From: Pontibacter silvestris
GTDB lineage: Bacteria; Bacteroidota; Bacteroidia; Cytophagales; Hymenobacteraceae
DNA: 64,000 nucleotides
NCBI RefSeq assembly: GCF_020907275.1
Contig: NZ_JAJJWI010000008.1
Location: 62,001-126,000 of the forward strand
Reading direction: 5' to 3'
Below, piece after piece: positions 9,318 through 16,921 of this stretch; the first letter of the stretch is position 1, and each line of letters starts with the position of its first letter. The notes beneath the pieces are model-generated. The model worked only from the letters and a program-made list of their open reading frames with translations. It searched no databases and had not been told where the DNA came from. Both the position numbers and the translations under genes were made by a program.

Positions 9318-10853
9318 ATGCATAGATTATTTCTAACCTTGCTCTTTCTGGGGCTATTTGCCAATGTGGCTACTGCTCAGAAAGAGTTTGCTAATTTAGA
9401 TTTACCCATGCGCAATGCTGAAGACCTGGTAACAGTGGCAGATAGCAGTGGCAATGTGTGTGTTTACGTCTATCAGAATGGCAAACTATATTTTAACCTG
9501 CTTTCTTCTGGCGGAGAGGTTGTTTCTTCGCAGGAAATCCCATATCGTAATAATGAGGTGCCTGAGATTATGGGCAACCGTATAACAGAGGATGAATTTA
9601 TTTTCTACAGCCGCCATACAAGTGGTCGCCGTGAATATGTACGTCCTTTTGCGATAAACAAGGAAACAGGAGCTTTCCGATTTGTACAGGACATTGAGTT
9701 GCCTCTTGGCCGGGGAGAATATTTTGTAGGTGGTTTCGGAGACTCCAATCACTTTTACATGCTTTACTCGGACAAGAAGAGCAACCTGCACCTGTTCCGT
9801 GACTCTGAGTATGATCCGGCACACTTTGACCGACAGTCTTTCGAGGCAGTTATGCCACGTACCCGTGAGCGCTATGACCGTGAAAGTAGTATGGTATACG
9901 TACACCCTGACTTGGATCAAACGGTGTTTACAGGGCATTACCGCAGCAAAATATATACCCGCGGCGATAAAATACATATGATTTTTGATGGTTATTACCT
10001 GAAAGGTGAGCGTAACAAAGTAACTACGGAGATATTAACGCTTGACTGGAACTCTGGAAGCTCTGAGTATAGAAAGCTACCCGTTATTGAGCAAAAAGGT
10101 GAGCCTAGCTTTAACTCGTTCCTGTACAATAACACACTCTTTCGTGTAACGCTGAAAAAAGAAGAAGTAGGCCTTACAGCTTATGACTTCAACACCTTAC
10201 AACTGGTTCAAGAATATAAGTATGGTGGGAACGAGGAAATTACCATCAAAGCAACACCTGTGTACCAGAGAGGAGCTAAAGCATTGTTCTCATCAGACAG
10301 TAAAACAATAGAAGAAACTTCTAAAGTGATGAAGAACCTTGACAATGGTATTCCGGCTATTACTGTAGATGCGCTTACCGATAGTACGCTTCAGTTAACC
10401 ATAGGTTCTTATCAGCCACCAAGAGGCAGCAATCAAAGCCGTGATATGTCACGTATGGTGCACACACCTGACCGTTACGTTCGTACCTCACGTGGTTTAT
10501 ACATGATCCCAGGCCGATGGACACCAGCTTATAATATATCAAGCTTTTACCTGGACTCACCATACTACAGCAGGTATTTCTATGACCCGTACAGAGGCGG
10601 CTATGGCCAACCAACCGGCCCAGGTGTTAGCACTTATTTCAGGGCTGTGTTAGACAGCAAAACATTAGCAAAGGCTAATATAGAAAAACCAACCTTACTG
10701 CAGGATAAAGTAGAAGCTTATGAACAAGAGCTGAAGTCAGAGCCGGATTACAAAACTGTGTACCGTTATGGTAACAAGTTACACTACGGTTACTACGACA
10801 GAAAATCCAAAACCTTCCGAATATTAGAGTTCTCACAGAACTCCCAAGAATAA
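9318..10853 (+). CDS. Secreted protein of unknown function
   Basis: This 511-aa protein has a clear signal peptide (MHRLFLTLLFLGLFANVATAQ). The mature part has alternating beta-type patterns with recurring units such as DSSGNVCVYVYQNGKLYFNLL, GDSNHFYMLYSDKKSNLHLF and TRGDKIHMIFDGYYL, suggesting a beta-propeller-like repeat fold. There is no catalytic motif I recognise. A low-complexity loop rich in Tyr/Arg/Gly/Pro (YYSRYFYDPYRGGYGQP) lies near residue 425. There is no C-terminal type IX sorting domain. A decayed copy lies immediately upstream, so the locus was once a tandem pair. It is monocistronic, ending in a perfect 20-bp hairpin. Confidence 0.8.
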   Translation: MHRLFLTLLFLGLFANVATAQKEFANLDLPMRNAEDLVTVADSSGNVCVYVYQNGKLYFNLLSSGGEVVSSQEIPYRNNEVPEIMGNRITEDEFIFYSRHTSGRREYVRPFAINKETGAFRFVQDIELPLGRGEYFVGGFGDSNHFYMLYSDKKSNLHLFRDSEYDPAHFDRQSFEAVMPRTRERYDRESSMVYVHPDLDQTVFTGHYRSKIYTRGDKIHMIFDGYYLKGERNKVTTEILTLDWNSGSSEYRKLPVIEQKGEPSFNSFLYNNTLFRVTLKKEEVGLTAYDFNTLQLVQEYKYGGNEEITIKATPVYQRGAKALFSSDSKTIEETSKVMKNLDNGIPAITVDALTDSTLQLTIGSYQPPRGSNQSRDMSRMVHTPDRYVRTSRGLYMIPGRWTPAYNISSFYLDSPYYSRYFYDPYRGGYGQPTGPGVSTYFRAVLDSKTLAKANIEKPTLLQDKVEAYEQELKSEPDYKTVYRYGNKLHYGYYDRKSKTFRILEFSQNSQE

Positions 10854-10862
10854 GTTTAGCTC

Positions 10863-10911
10863 TTAACAAACAAAAAGCCCCGCAAGATTTACGGGGCTTT
10901 TTGTTTGTTAA
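10863..10911. terminator. Bidirectional terminator
   Basis: A perfect 20-bp inverted repeat (10863-10882 and 10892-10911) has a 9-nt loop and A/T tracts on both sides. It lies between the convergent unknown secreted protein and the DUF4168 gene. Confidence 0.9.
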
Positions 10912-10920
10912 TCGTTTCTT

Positions 10921-11424
10921 TTACTGCTGTATCATTAATTTGTTAACCTTCTCCTGCACGGCAGGGCTTTGCTGATAAGCCAGCATAATCTGCTCGTACT
11001 GTTCCAGACTCATGCCATCCTTTTTAATAGCAGTTTCTACATCTTGTTGCATTGTTGGCTGCATTTCCATTATGCGCTGAGCTGCTTTATTGAACGCTGC
11101 CATTTGTTCAGGAGTAGCTTCCACCTCAGTTAGTTTCTGCTGCTGATGTGCCTGCGCCATCTCATTAAATTTCTCCACACTCAGATTCTCTTCTTCCAGA
11201 ACAGAAAGCATTTTTTTCTCAGTTTCCTTTTGAATGTCCATAAGACGGGTATTAGCCTCAGCAAATTGCTTCAACTCAGCTTCTGAAAAGTCTGTTTTAA
11301 CCTGTTGTTGTTGTTGTTGTTGTGCCGGTGGTGTTGTTTGAGCAAAGGCACTGCTCCCAAACGATACAGAGCCAAATATAAATGCAGCAACAGCTGCTCC
11401 TTTAAGTTTATTTAAGATTTTCAT
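10921..11424 (-). CDS. DUF4168 domain exported protein
   Basis: This 167-aa protein has an N-terminal signal peptide ending in SSAFAQ. A Thr/Pro/Gln linker containing a run of seven Gln (encoded by a short CAA/CAG repeat) follows. Then comes the DUF4168 module: FSEAELKQFAEANTRLMDIQKE and a related second half beginning TPEQMAAFNKAAQRIMEMQ. Each half has two helices and the closing helix contains LEQYEQIMLAYQQSP. The two halves look like an internal duplication. The protein is probably periplasmic. Its role is unknown; the family is often seen near envelope-stress genes. The start is ATG at 11424, and the 3' end shares a terminator with the convergent neighbour. Confidence 0.85.
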   Translation of the reverse strand: MKILNKLKGAAVAAFIFGSVSFGSSAFAQTTPPAQQQQQQQVKTDFSEAELKQFAEANTRLMDIQKETEKKMLSVLEEENLSVEKFNEMAQAHQQQKLTEVEATPEQMAAFNKAAQRIMEMQPTMQQDVETAIKKDGMSLEQYEQIMLAYQQSPAVQEKVNKLMIQQ

Positions 11425-11613
11425 GAAATTCAGATGTTTTAATTTTAAATTGAAAACCAGCTTCTGACAGCCTTTAAACCATTGTCATTTTCTCTATACT
11501 TTAGGAAAACTAAATAGTTGTGAAATAACAGGTTTAGCCTTAACTATACTATAATAGTCAAGTACAACAGCTATAATTTTACATTTATAACTTCTGTAGT
11601 TATTCTTATAGCT

Positions 11614-11643
11614 ATAGTTCATCCACCTCACTTGAGAGTTCAT
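11614..11643 (+). promoter_or_regulatory. Weaker LytTR-type direct-repeat pair
   Basis: ATAGTTCAT (11614-11622) and AGAGTTCAT (11635-11643) are 21 bp apart start to start, the same geometry as the pair at 11854. Each differs from the LytTR consensus at its second position. No obvious gene starts just downstream. Confidence 0.4.
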
Positions 11644-11853
11644 ACTGTTTAAGTTTTAAACCACTGTTTATTAGCGCACCTTTAAGTCGAACATCAACAA
11701 AAGCGACTATGGAAAGGACATCTACAGGAATTTTCTCTTTATTGCGGTATAGTTTGCCACTTAAAAGAGAATACCTCCGCCACCGCTCGAACCGAGTACA
11801 CAAACACAAGCATTGCTGGCTAAACGCGAATAATCTGTGGCTGCAGGTATAGA

Positions 11854-11883
11854 ACAGTTCATCCGCCTTATTCTACAGTTCAT
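11854..11883 (+). promoter_or_regulatory. Putative LytTR regulator binding site
   Basis: Two identical 9-mers, ACAGTTCAT at 11854-11862 and 11875-11883, are separated by exactly 12 bp. They fit the published LytTR half-site consensus (W-M-M-GTT-N-R-K, repeats 12-13 bp apart) at every position. The site ends 34 bp before a -7-like box CATCTTTG (11917-11924), a position suited to activation of the gene at 11955. A LytTR response regulator is encoded 2 kb downstream. Confidence 0.6.
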
Positions 11884-11954
11884 CCACTTATACTTTAGGG
11901 TAGCAAAAGGCCTTTGCATCTTTGGTACACAACAAACAGAAAACCAAAACAGCC

Positions 11955-12650
11955 ATGGAAACTTTATTTACAGTACTTCTTATCCTCCACATTACGGCAG
12001 GAACTATAAGTTTAATTTCCGGGCCTGTATCAATGGCAAACAGGAAAGGAGGCAAACAGCATCGCTTTACAGGAAAAGTTTTCTTTTATGCTATGATGCT
12101 GGTGAGTGTCACGGCTGTTTCTATGGCAGTGCTTCCAAACCACCATAGCTCCTTTCTGCTCATCATCGGGATTTTTAGCGCCTACCTTGTCAGCTCTGGT
12201 TATCGGGTACTGTACCTGAAGGACTTAACAAAAGGACAGAAGCCACAGCAGTTGGACTGGCTTATTTCGCTTACAATGGCTGCATTTGCTGCATATTTTG
12301 TTTATTCTGGATTAACAGGTAGTACAAGTAGTAGCTTTGGCAATAGCAATGTTATTTCTGTGGTTTTCGGTAGTATAGCACTGCTTTTAGTAGCAAAGGA
12401 TATCCGCAAGTACACCCAGGCGCCAGCTGATATGAACTTCTGGCTCTACGACCACATCGCACGCATGGTGGCAGGCAATATAGCGGCTTTTACAGCTTTC
12501 CTGGTAGTCAACAACGCGGTGCTTCCGCCCGTGGTGGCATGGCTTGGGCCAACTGTTATAGGCTCTGCCGTCATCAGCTTTTTCATCACAAAGTATAAAC
12601 TGAAAGCCAGAAAGAGCACGAATACTGAGGAATTAGTAACGCCCATTTAG
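11955..12650 (+). CDS. DUF2306-like integral membrane protein
   Basis: This protein is about 231 aa with seven or so hydrophobic segments. The N-terminus METLFTVLLILHITAGTISLISGPVSM, followed by the basic loop ANRKGGKQHRFTGKVFFYAMM, is typical of small bacterial DUF2306-type membrane proteins, with a His in the first helix and an HRFTGK motif in the first loop. The Met at 11955 is preferred over the upstream in-frame Met at 11922 because it places the first helix at the N-terminus and leaves room for the -7 box at 11917. It is preceded by a LytTR-type repeat pair and followed by the LytS/LytTR genes on the same strand, so it is a candidate target of that system. Biochemical function is unknown. 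Confidence 0.75.
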   Translation: METLFTVLLILHITAGTISLISGPVSMANRKGGKQHRFTGKVFFYAMMLVSVTAVSMAVLPNHHSSFLLIIGIFSAYLVSSGYRVLYLKDLTKGQKPQQLDWLISLTMAAFAAYFVYSGLTGSTSSSFGNSNVISVVFGSIALLLVAKDIRKYTQAPADMNFWLYDHIARMVAGNIAAFTAFLVVNNAVLPPVVAWLGPTVIGSAVISFFITKYKLKARKSTNTEELVTPI

Positions 12651-12773
12651 TTGATGTTAGACCCCAAGTGCTTTAAACATCTCCTTTTCCTTCTGTCACA
12701 TTACAAGCACCTTTAATTGCCATTACCTGTAAGTCTTAAAATCCAGCACCTAACATATAAAGGCTCTTTTACT

Positions 12774-12781
12774 TATATTTG
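12774..12781 (+). promoter_or_regulatory. Putative -7 element before the LytS-type kinase
   Basis: TATATTTG matches TAnnTTTG exactly and ends 15 bp before the ATG at 12797, implying a very short leader. No clear -33 element is seen. Confidence 0.35.
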
Positions 12782-12796
12782 CTTCTATACTACAGA

Positions 12797-13903
12797 ATGA
12801 CATTGTTAAAAGAGAAACCCGTAGCCGCTGCGTCAGCACAGGCTACACCTGTAAGCCCTGAACTAAAAACTTCTTCAGAGAAAATGAAGGCAACTTTCCG
12901 TGAGTTGCTGGGCTGGGTTTTGGCTGCCATTGGGGCCTTTGCTCTTGGTTGCCAGGAGTGTTTTAAGTTATCTGCCCCGGAGGCGCTTTATAGGTTCCTG
13001 TTTTCCTATTCTATTTTTGTGCTCATCTGGAAGGGAAATACCAGTGTGCTTGTACCTTTTCTGGCGAAGCGATATCCTTGGCTTGAGAACCCTGGCAAGC
13101 GCTTTGTGATTAGCATCATGGCTACGGTACTGCTCACGGTGGTTATTGTGGTGTTCGTTAATGTTGCTTTTCTCAGCTATAAAGGTTACACACTACAGGA
13201 GTTCATCAGATTAAACTGGTTAAGTGTGCTGGCTCCTCCTATTACTATTACTTTTATTATATCGCTGTGCTTTCATAGCTTGCACTTTCTGCAAAGCTGG
13301 CGGCAAACAGCCATTAACGCCGAACAGCTGGAGAAAGCAAGCATAGCCTCGCAGTATGAATCCCTGAAGGCACAGGTGAACCCGCATTTTCTGTTCAACA
13401 GCCTGAATGTGCTTACCAGCCTGGTGGAGACGGACCAGAAGCAGGCTGTTAAGTTTATCCGTAAGTTATCGGAAGTATACCGCTATGTGCTCGACAGCCG
13501 ACAGAAAGAAGTTGTGCCGCTGCTGGAGGAGTTGCATTTCCTGAACTCCTATATCTACCTGCAGAAGATTCGTCATGCAGAGGCCCTTCAGGTACAGAAT
13601 GATATCCCGCTGGAACCGAACCTGATGATCGTGCCCCTGGCTTTGCAAATGCTGCTGGAGAATGCTATAAAACACAACATAGCCCTGGAAGAAGAGCCAC
13701 TGCGGGTGCATTTATACCTAGATGATGATTACCTCGTGGTACAGAATAACCTACAGGAGAAACGTATCCGGGAGGAATCTACAGGTGTGGGTCTCCCGAA
13801 TATCCAGTCCCGTTACACTTACCTCACCAGCAAAAAAATGCAGATACAAGCCACAGCGCAGGATTTTGTAGTAAAACTGCCTCTTTTATACTTTAAAGAA
13901 TAA
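12797..13903 (+). CDS. LytS-type sensor histidine kinase
   Basis: This protein is about 368 aa. Four hydrophobic membrane segments occupy residues 35-170 approximately. A short coiled linker (INAEQLEKASIASQYESLKAQ) and the His_kinase domain follow, with the H-box VNPHFLFNSLNVL carrying the phosphoacceptor His. An HATPase_c domain with LLENAIKHNI (N-box) and STGVGLPNI (G-box) completes it. This is the LytS/YehU architecture without an extra sensor domain. A TTG at 12779 would extend the frame, but the ATG at 12797 fits better with the -7 box. The stop codon overlaps the start of the LytTR regulator (TAATG), so the two form a translationally coupled two-component operon. Confidence 0.92.
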   Translation: MTLLKEKPVAAASAQATPVSPELKTSSEKMKATFRELLGWVLAAIGAFALGCQECFKLSAPEALYRFLFSYSIFVLIWKGNTSVLVPFLAKRYPWLENPGKRFVISIMATVLLTVVIVVFVNVAFLSYKGYTLQEFIRLNWLSVLAPPITITFIISLCFHSLHFLQSWRQTAINAEQLEKASIASQYESLKAQVNPHFLFNSLNVLTSLVETDQKQAVKFIRKLSEVYRYVLDSRQKEVVPLLEELHFLNSYIYLQKIRHAEALQVQNDIPLEPNLMIVPLALQMLLENAIKHNIALEEEPLRVHLYLDDDYLVVQNNLQEKRIREESTGVGLPNIQSRYTYLTSKKMQIQATAQDFVVKLPLLYFKE

Positions 13904-14670
13904 TGCGGATATTTATTATTGAAGACGAAAAACTGGCAGCCGACCGACTAGCTAAGTTGCTGCTTCAGCTCGAAAGCACAGCCAATGTAGTAGCCACAGC
14001 ACCCTCCGTTCGAAAAACCATAGAAATACTCAGGCTAAACCCCCAGCTCGACCTTATCTTCATGGACATCCAGCTGGCCGACGGGTTGAGTTTTGAAATT
14101 TTTGAGCAGGTGCCCGTGGAGGTGCCTGTTATCTTCACCACTGCCTACGATGCTTATGCCATCAAAGCCTTCAAGGTAAACAGCATCGACTACCTGCTCA
14201 AGCCTATAGATGAGGAAGAGCTACAGGCAGCACTGGAAAAGTTCAGGAAACTGAACAGGCAAACTACTGCCACCGCACCGCAACTGGGGGCTTTGGAGCA
14301 GGCCATGCAACTGCTAAACGGCAGCAAAAACTATAAAAGCCGCTTCGTCGTGAAAGTAGGCGAGCACCTGCACATGATTCCGATGGAGAACGTAGATTAT
14401 TTCTATAGCTTCGAGAAGGCCACTTTCCTGCATTGCAGCTCAGGCAAGCGTTTCGCCATCGACTACACACTGGAACAGCTGGAGCAATTGGTAAACCCGC
14501 AGTACTTCTTCCGCGTGAACCGCGGTTATTTAGTTAGCCTTAAAGCCATCAAAGATATTGTGGCCTGGTCGAACAGCCGCTTAAAGCTGGAGCTACGACA
14601 GGCTTCAAAGGAAGAGGTGGTAGTGAGCCGTGAGAAAGTGCAGGCATTTAAGGCTTGGCTGGATAAGTAA
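13903..14670 (+). CDS. LytTR family response regulator
   Basis: This 255-aa protein has an N-terminal receiver domain (residues 1-120) with acidic pocket IIEDE, phosphoacceptor Asp in LDLIFMDIQLADG and the conserved Lys in DYLLKPIDEEE. A C-terminal LytTR DNA-binding domain covers about residues 148-253, with the typical GEHLHMIPMENVDYFYSFEKATFLH and FFRVNRGYLVSL segments. It pairs with the LytS-type kinase immediately upstream (1-nt overlap). LytTR proteins bind paired 9-bp direct repeats, and such a pair is present at 11854-11883, two genes upstream. Whether it controls that site is inference. Confidence 0.95.
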   Translation: MRIFIIEDEKLAADRLAKLLLQLESTANVVATAPSVRKTIEILRLNPQLDLIFMDIQLADGLSFEIFEQVPVEVPVIFTTAYDAYAIKAFKVNSIDYLLKPIDEEELQAALEKFRKLNRQTTATAPQLGALEQAMQLLNGSKNYKSRFVVKVGEHLHMIPMENVDYFYSFEKATFLHCSSGKRFAIDYTLEQLEQLVNPQYFFRVNRGYLVSLKAIKDIVAWSNSRLKLELRQASKEEVVVSREKVQAFKAWLDK

Positions 14671-14776
14671 CAGCCTCTTTTCTTTTATCGAGGGTCTCCT
14701 ACCCCCAAAACAAGAGATAGAGCTAAAGTTCGGTTGCTTTTTTATAGTGACAGAATGAACTTACAACAAATGTTTT

Positions 14777-14821
14777 CCAACAACTCCTGCCCCTCAGAGA
14801 AGGAGGGCCAGGAGTTGTTGG
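14777..14821. repeat. Perfect 13-bp inverted repeat between convergent genes
   Basis: CCAACAACTCCTG (14777-14789) pairs with its exact complement at 14809-14821. The enclosed 19 nt can extend the stem (CCCCTC with GAGGG). No T-run follows, so it may be a weak terminator or a REP-like element between the LytTR gene and kmo. Confidence 0.5.
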
Positions 14822-14840
14822 GCCTCAGCATCAAAAGCCT

Positions 14841-16220
14841 CTACGCTTTATGTGGCTTTAGCTTCTCCTTCTTCACCAATTGCTTCTCCAACAGCTTCTG
14901 CACCTCAAGCTTATCATAGTCTTCTACTGAATTAATGTACCTCATCACTTTCTTCATGATTTTATCCTGCTGCTGGCCTGCTTCTAAAGCATATGAGTAA
15001 GGCAGGTCGGTAAAGGTAACCATGGTGTAAAGCGGAATCCATCTATCAGGATATTGTTCACTGATTTTGTTTTCTATTTTCTTGCGGAGAAGGAAATGAG
15101 GGTCAGCTACCTTGTCCCGCATTTCTTCGAAGTTCATTACAGCCAAGTCGGCAATAGCATCTGCATTGGGTTTACGGCTTTGCTCAAAAGCTTTAAAGAG
15201 CTCTTCCCAATTACCCCCCTCAAAGTTATCAAGCAGCTGATCCAGTACGGTTATGTCTTCAAAGCCAGCATTCATACCTTGCCCATAAAATGGCACCACA
15301 GCATGGCATGCATCTCCGATCAGCATGGCTTTGTCTTTGTATGACCACGGGAAGCACTTTATAGTTACCAGTGAGCCTACTGGGTTAGAAAAATATTCCT
15401 GCGCCAGATCTCGCATAAGTGGTAACACATCAGGAAAAACCTCACTGAAAAAATTATGCAGATCTTCTTTTGTTTTTATTCCTGCAAAAGATCGCTCTCC
15501 TTCATAAGGAAAAAACAAAGTGCAGGTAAAGCTGCCATCAATATTAGGCAGGGCAATCATCATGTAACTACCACGAGGCCAGATGTGCAAGGCATTTTTC
15601 TCCAGTGCCCAGCCTCCTTCAGCAGTTGGCGGTATGGTTAATTCCTTATAACCGTAGTTTAGGTAGCTTTGTTTGTAGTTAAACCGCTCTGTTTTCTGCA
15701 TGGCGCCACGTACCATCGAGAAAGCACCATCGGCACCAAATATCACTTCAGGCTGAATTGTTTCAATAGCACCTGTTTCGCTATTCCGAAGTTGCACCAC
15801 GTTTTCGCACAGGTCCACATCCAGCACTTTCCGGTTAAAATGGTAGTTAATGTCCGGGTTCTGGTCTGAGATGTTCATCAGGGCCATGTTAAGCCCACCT
15901 CTGGATACCGAGTAAATGGCTTTACCTTCTTTATTATAGGGCTGGAAAGAAAGGTTTCCCTGCTCGTCGTGCATCATGCGGCCATGCATCGGCACTGCTA
16001 CTTTACGCATTTCCTCCTCTATGCCTATGCCTTTCAACGCTCGCCAGCCACGGTCGCTTAGCGCCAGGTTTATAGAACGCCCTTCCTCTAAATCTGTCGT
16101 GCGCATATCAGGGCGTCGCTCATACAAATCTACTGCATAGCCACGTTTGGCCAGGTAAAGTGAGAGCAGCGAACCTACTAAGCCAGCTCCCATAATGGCA
16201 ACATTTTTTTTATCAGTCAT
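14841..16220 (-). CDS. kmo: Kynurenine 3-monooxygenase
   Basis: This 459-aa FAD-dependent hydroxylase converts L-kynurenine to 3-hydroxykynurenine. The Rossmann motif MGAGLVGSLLSLYLAKRG is at the N-terminus. EVIFGADGAFSMVR (DG motif) and LIGDACHAVVPFYGQGMNAGFED (GD motif) are present, all in the order expected for the family. The C-terminal hydrophobic tail of mitochondrial KMO is absent, as in bacterial enzymes. The ATG at 16220 is chosen because the upstream Met at 16241 adds only seven non-conserved residues. Partner genes kynU and the 3-hydroxyanthranilate dioxygenase gene lie about 6 kb downstream on the same strand, separated by unrelated transporters. Confidence 0.95.
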   Translation of the reverse strand: MTDKKNVAIMGAGLVGSLLSLYLAKRGYAVDLYERRPDMRTTDLEEGRSINLALSDRGWRALKGIGIEEEMRKVAVPMHGRMMHDEQGNLSFQPYNKEGKAIYSVSRGGLNMALMNISDQNPDINYHFNRKVLDVDLCENVVQLRNSETGAIETIQPEVIFGADGAFSMVRGAMQKTERFNYKQSYLNYGYKELTIPPTAEGGWALEKNALHIWPRGSYMMIALPNIDGSFTCTLFFPYEGERSFAGIKTKEDLHNFFSEVFPDVLPLMRDLAQEYFSNPVGSLVTIKCFPWSYKDKAMLIGDACHAVVPFYGQGMNAGFEDITVLDQLLDNFEGGNWEELFKAFEQSRKPNADAIADLAVMNFEEMRDKVADPHFLLRKKIENKISEQYPDRWIPLYTMVTFTDLPYSYALEAGQQQDKIMKKVMRYINSVEDYDKLEVQKLLEKQLVKKEKLKPHKA

Positions 16221-16310
16221 CGGTATTGGTGTACAGCACACCCTTTTACAGGCATAAAGTAACGGTTTTCTTTTGGGGTTAACAATTACTTTACACCTGC
16301 TGACGTACCC

Positions 16311-16910
16311 TTAGCCTTTTATGTTTCTAAAAGTAAGATTGATACGGGGCATTACAGCACGTTGAGTTTTAGGCAAATTGTGCTGCCAAGCGTGCTGTGT
16401 GGGGCCCTGCATCAGCAGTAGGCTGCCATGCTGTAGCGTTATATAAATGTTCTTTTGTGCTTTATTGGACTTATGCCTGAAGCCAAACTTACGTTCTCCT
16501 CCAAGACTAACAGAAGCTATATTGGGGTCTTGTCCTAACTCTGCCTCATCATCAGCATGCCAACCCATGCTATCGTTGCCGCTACGGTACAAGTTTAAAA
16601 GCACACTATTATATGCCTGCTCAGAAGCCTCCTCAACCTGTTCTTTTAACCTTTGCAGTACAGGTAGCCACGGCTGTGGGGTATTGTGCAGCCCTGAGTA
16701 AGTATAGCCTTTGTCTCCATACCAGGCTGTGAGGCGCGGCATAGGCTGCAGCTTACCAAACAATTTTATACTTTCCTGTTTCCAGTTTATAGTTTGCAAC
16801 AGCTCCTGCAGATAAGTGTTACTTTCTTCTACATCGAAGAAATGAGGGCTATAATATACTTCGGCATCGGGTAAAGGCAGGCGTTGCAAGCTTTTTTCTG
16901 AATAAAACAT
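16311..16910 (-). CDS. alkB: AlkB-like 2-oxoglutarate/Fe(II) dioxygenase
   Basis: This protein of about 199 aa resembles the ALKBH2/3 branch of AlkB DNA/RNA demethylases. The PMPRLTAWYGDKGYTYSG segment is followed by the iron-binding MGWHADDE (H-x-D), SLGGERKFGFRHK, the second iron His in TQHAWQH, and the 2-oxoglutarate-binding Arg in MPRINLTFR. It is expected to remove alkyl lesions such as 1-methyladenine oxidatively. The frame opens at a TTG at 16913, but the adjacent ATG at 16910 is the likely start. It lies 11 bp downstream of the antiporter gene on the same strand and is probably co-transcribed with it. Confidence 0.9.
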   Translation of the reverse strand: MFYSEKSLQRLPLPDAEVYYSPHFFDVEESNTYLQELLQTINWKQESIKLFGKLQPMPRLTAWYGDKGYTYSGLHNTPQPWLPVLQRLKEQVEEASEQAYNSVLLNLYRSGNDSMGWHADDEAELGQDPNIASVSLGGERKFGFRHKSNKAQKNIYITLQHGSLLLMQGPTQHAWQHNLPKTQRAVMPRINLTFRNIKG

Positions 16911-16921
16911 CAAATTTAATT

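Larger units (their letters stand above)
11425..11954. other. 530-bp intergenic region with two LytTR-type repeat pairs
   Basis: No convincing gene lies here; short open frames on both strands lack protein-like character. The region is AT-rich. It contains two 30-bp blocks (11614-11643 and 11854-11883), each made of two 9-bp direct repeats with a 12-bp spacer. It also contains a -7-like box before the gene at 11955. Confidence 0.7.

Noticed and set aside
11612-11809. 65-codon frame on the minus strand in the 530-bp gap
   Set aside because: It overlaps the first LytTR-type repeat block, has an Arg/Leu-rich, unprotein-like start and no promoter. It could be a gene remnant, but nothing supports it.
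11709-11852. 47-codon frame on the plus strand after the first repeat block
   Set aside because: Composition is rich in Arg, His, Lys and Trp, with no recognisable pattern. It is probably chance.
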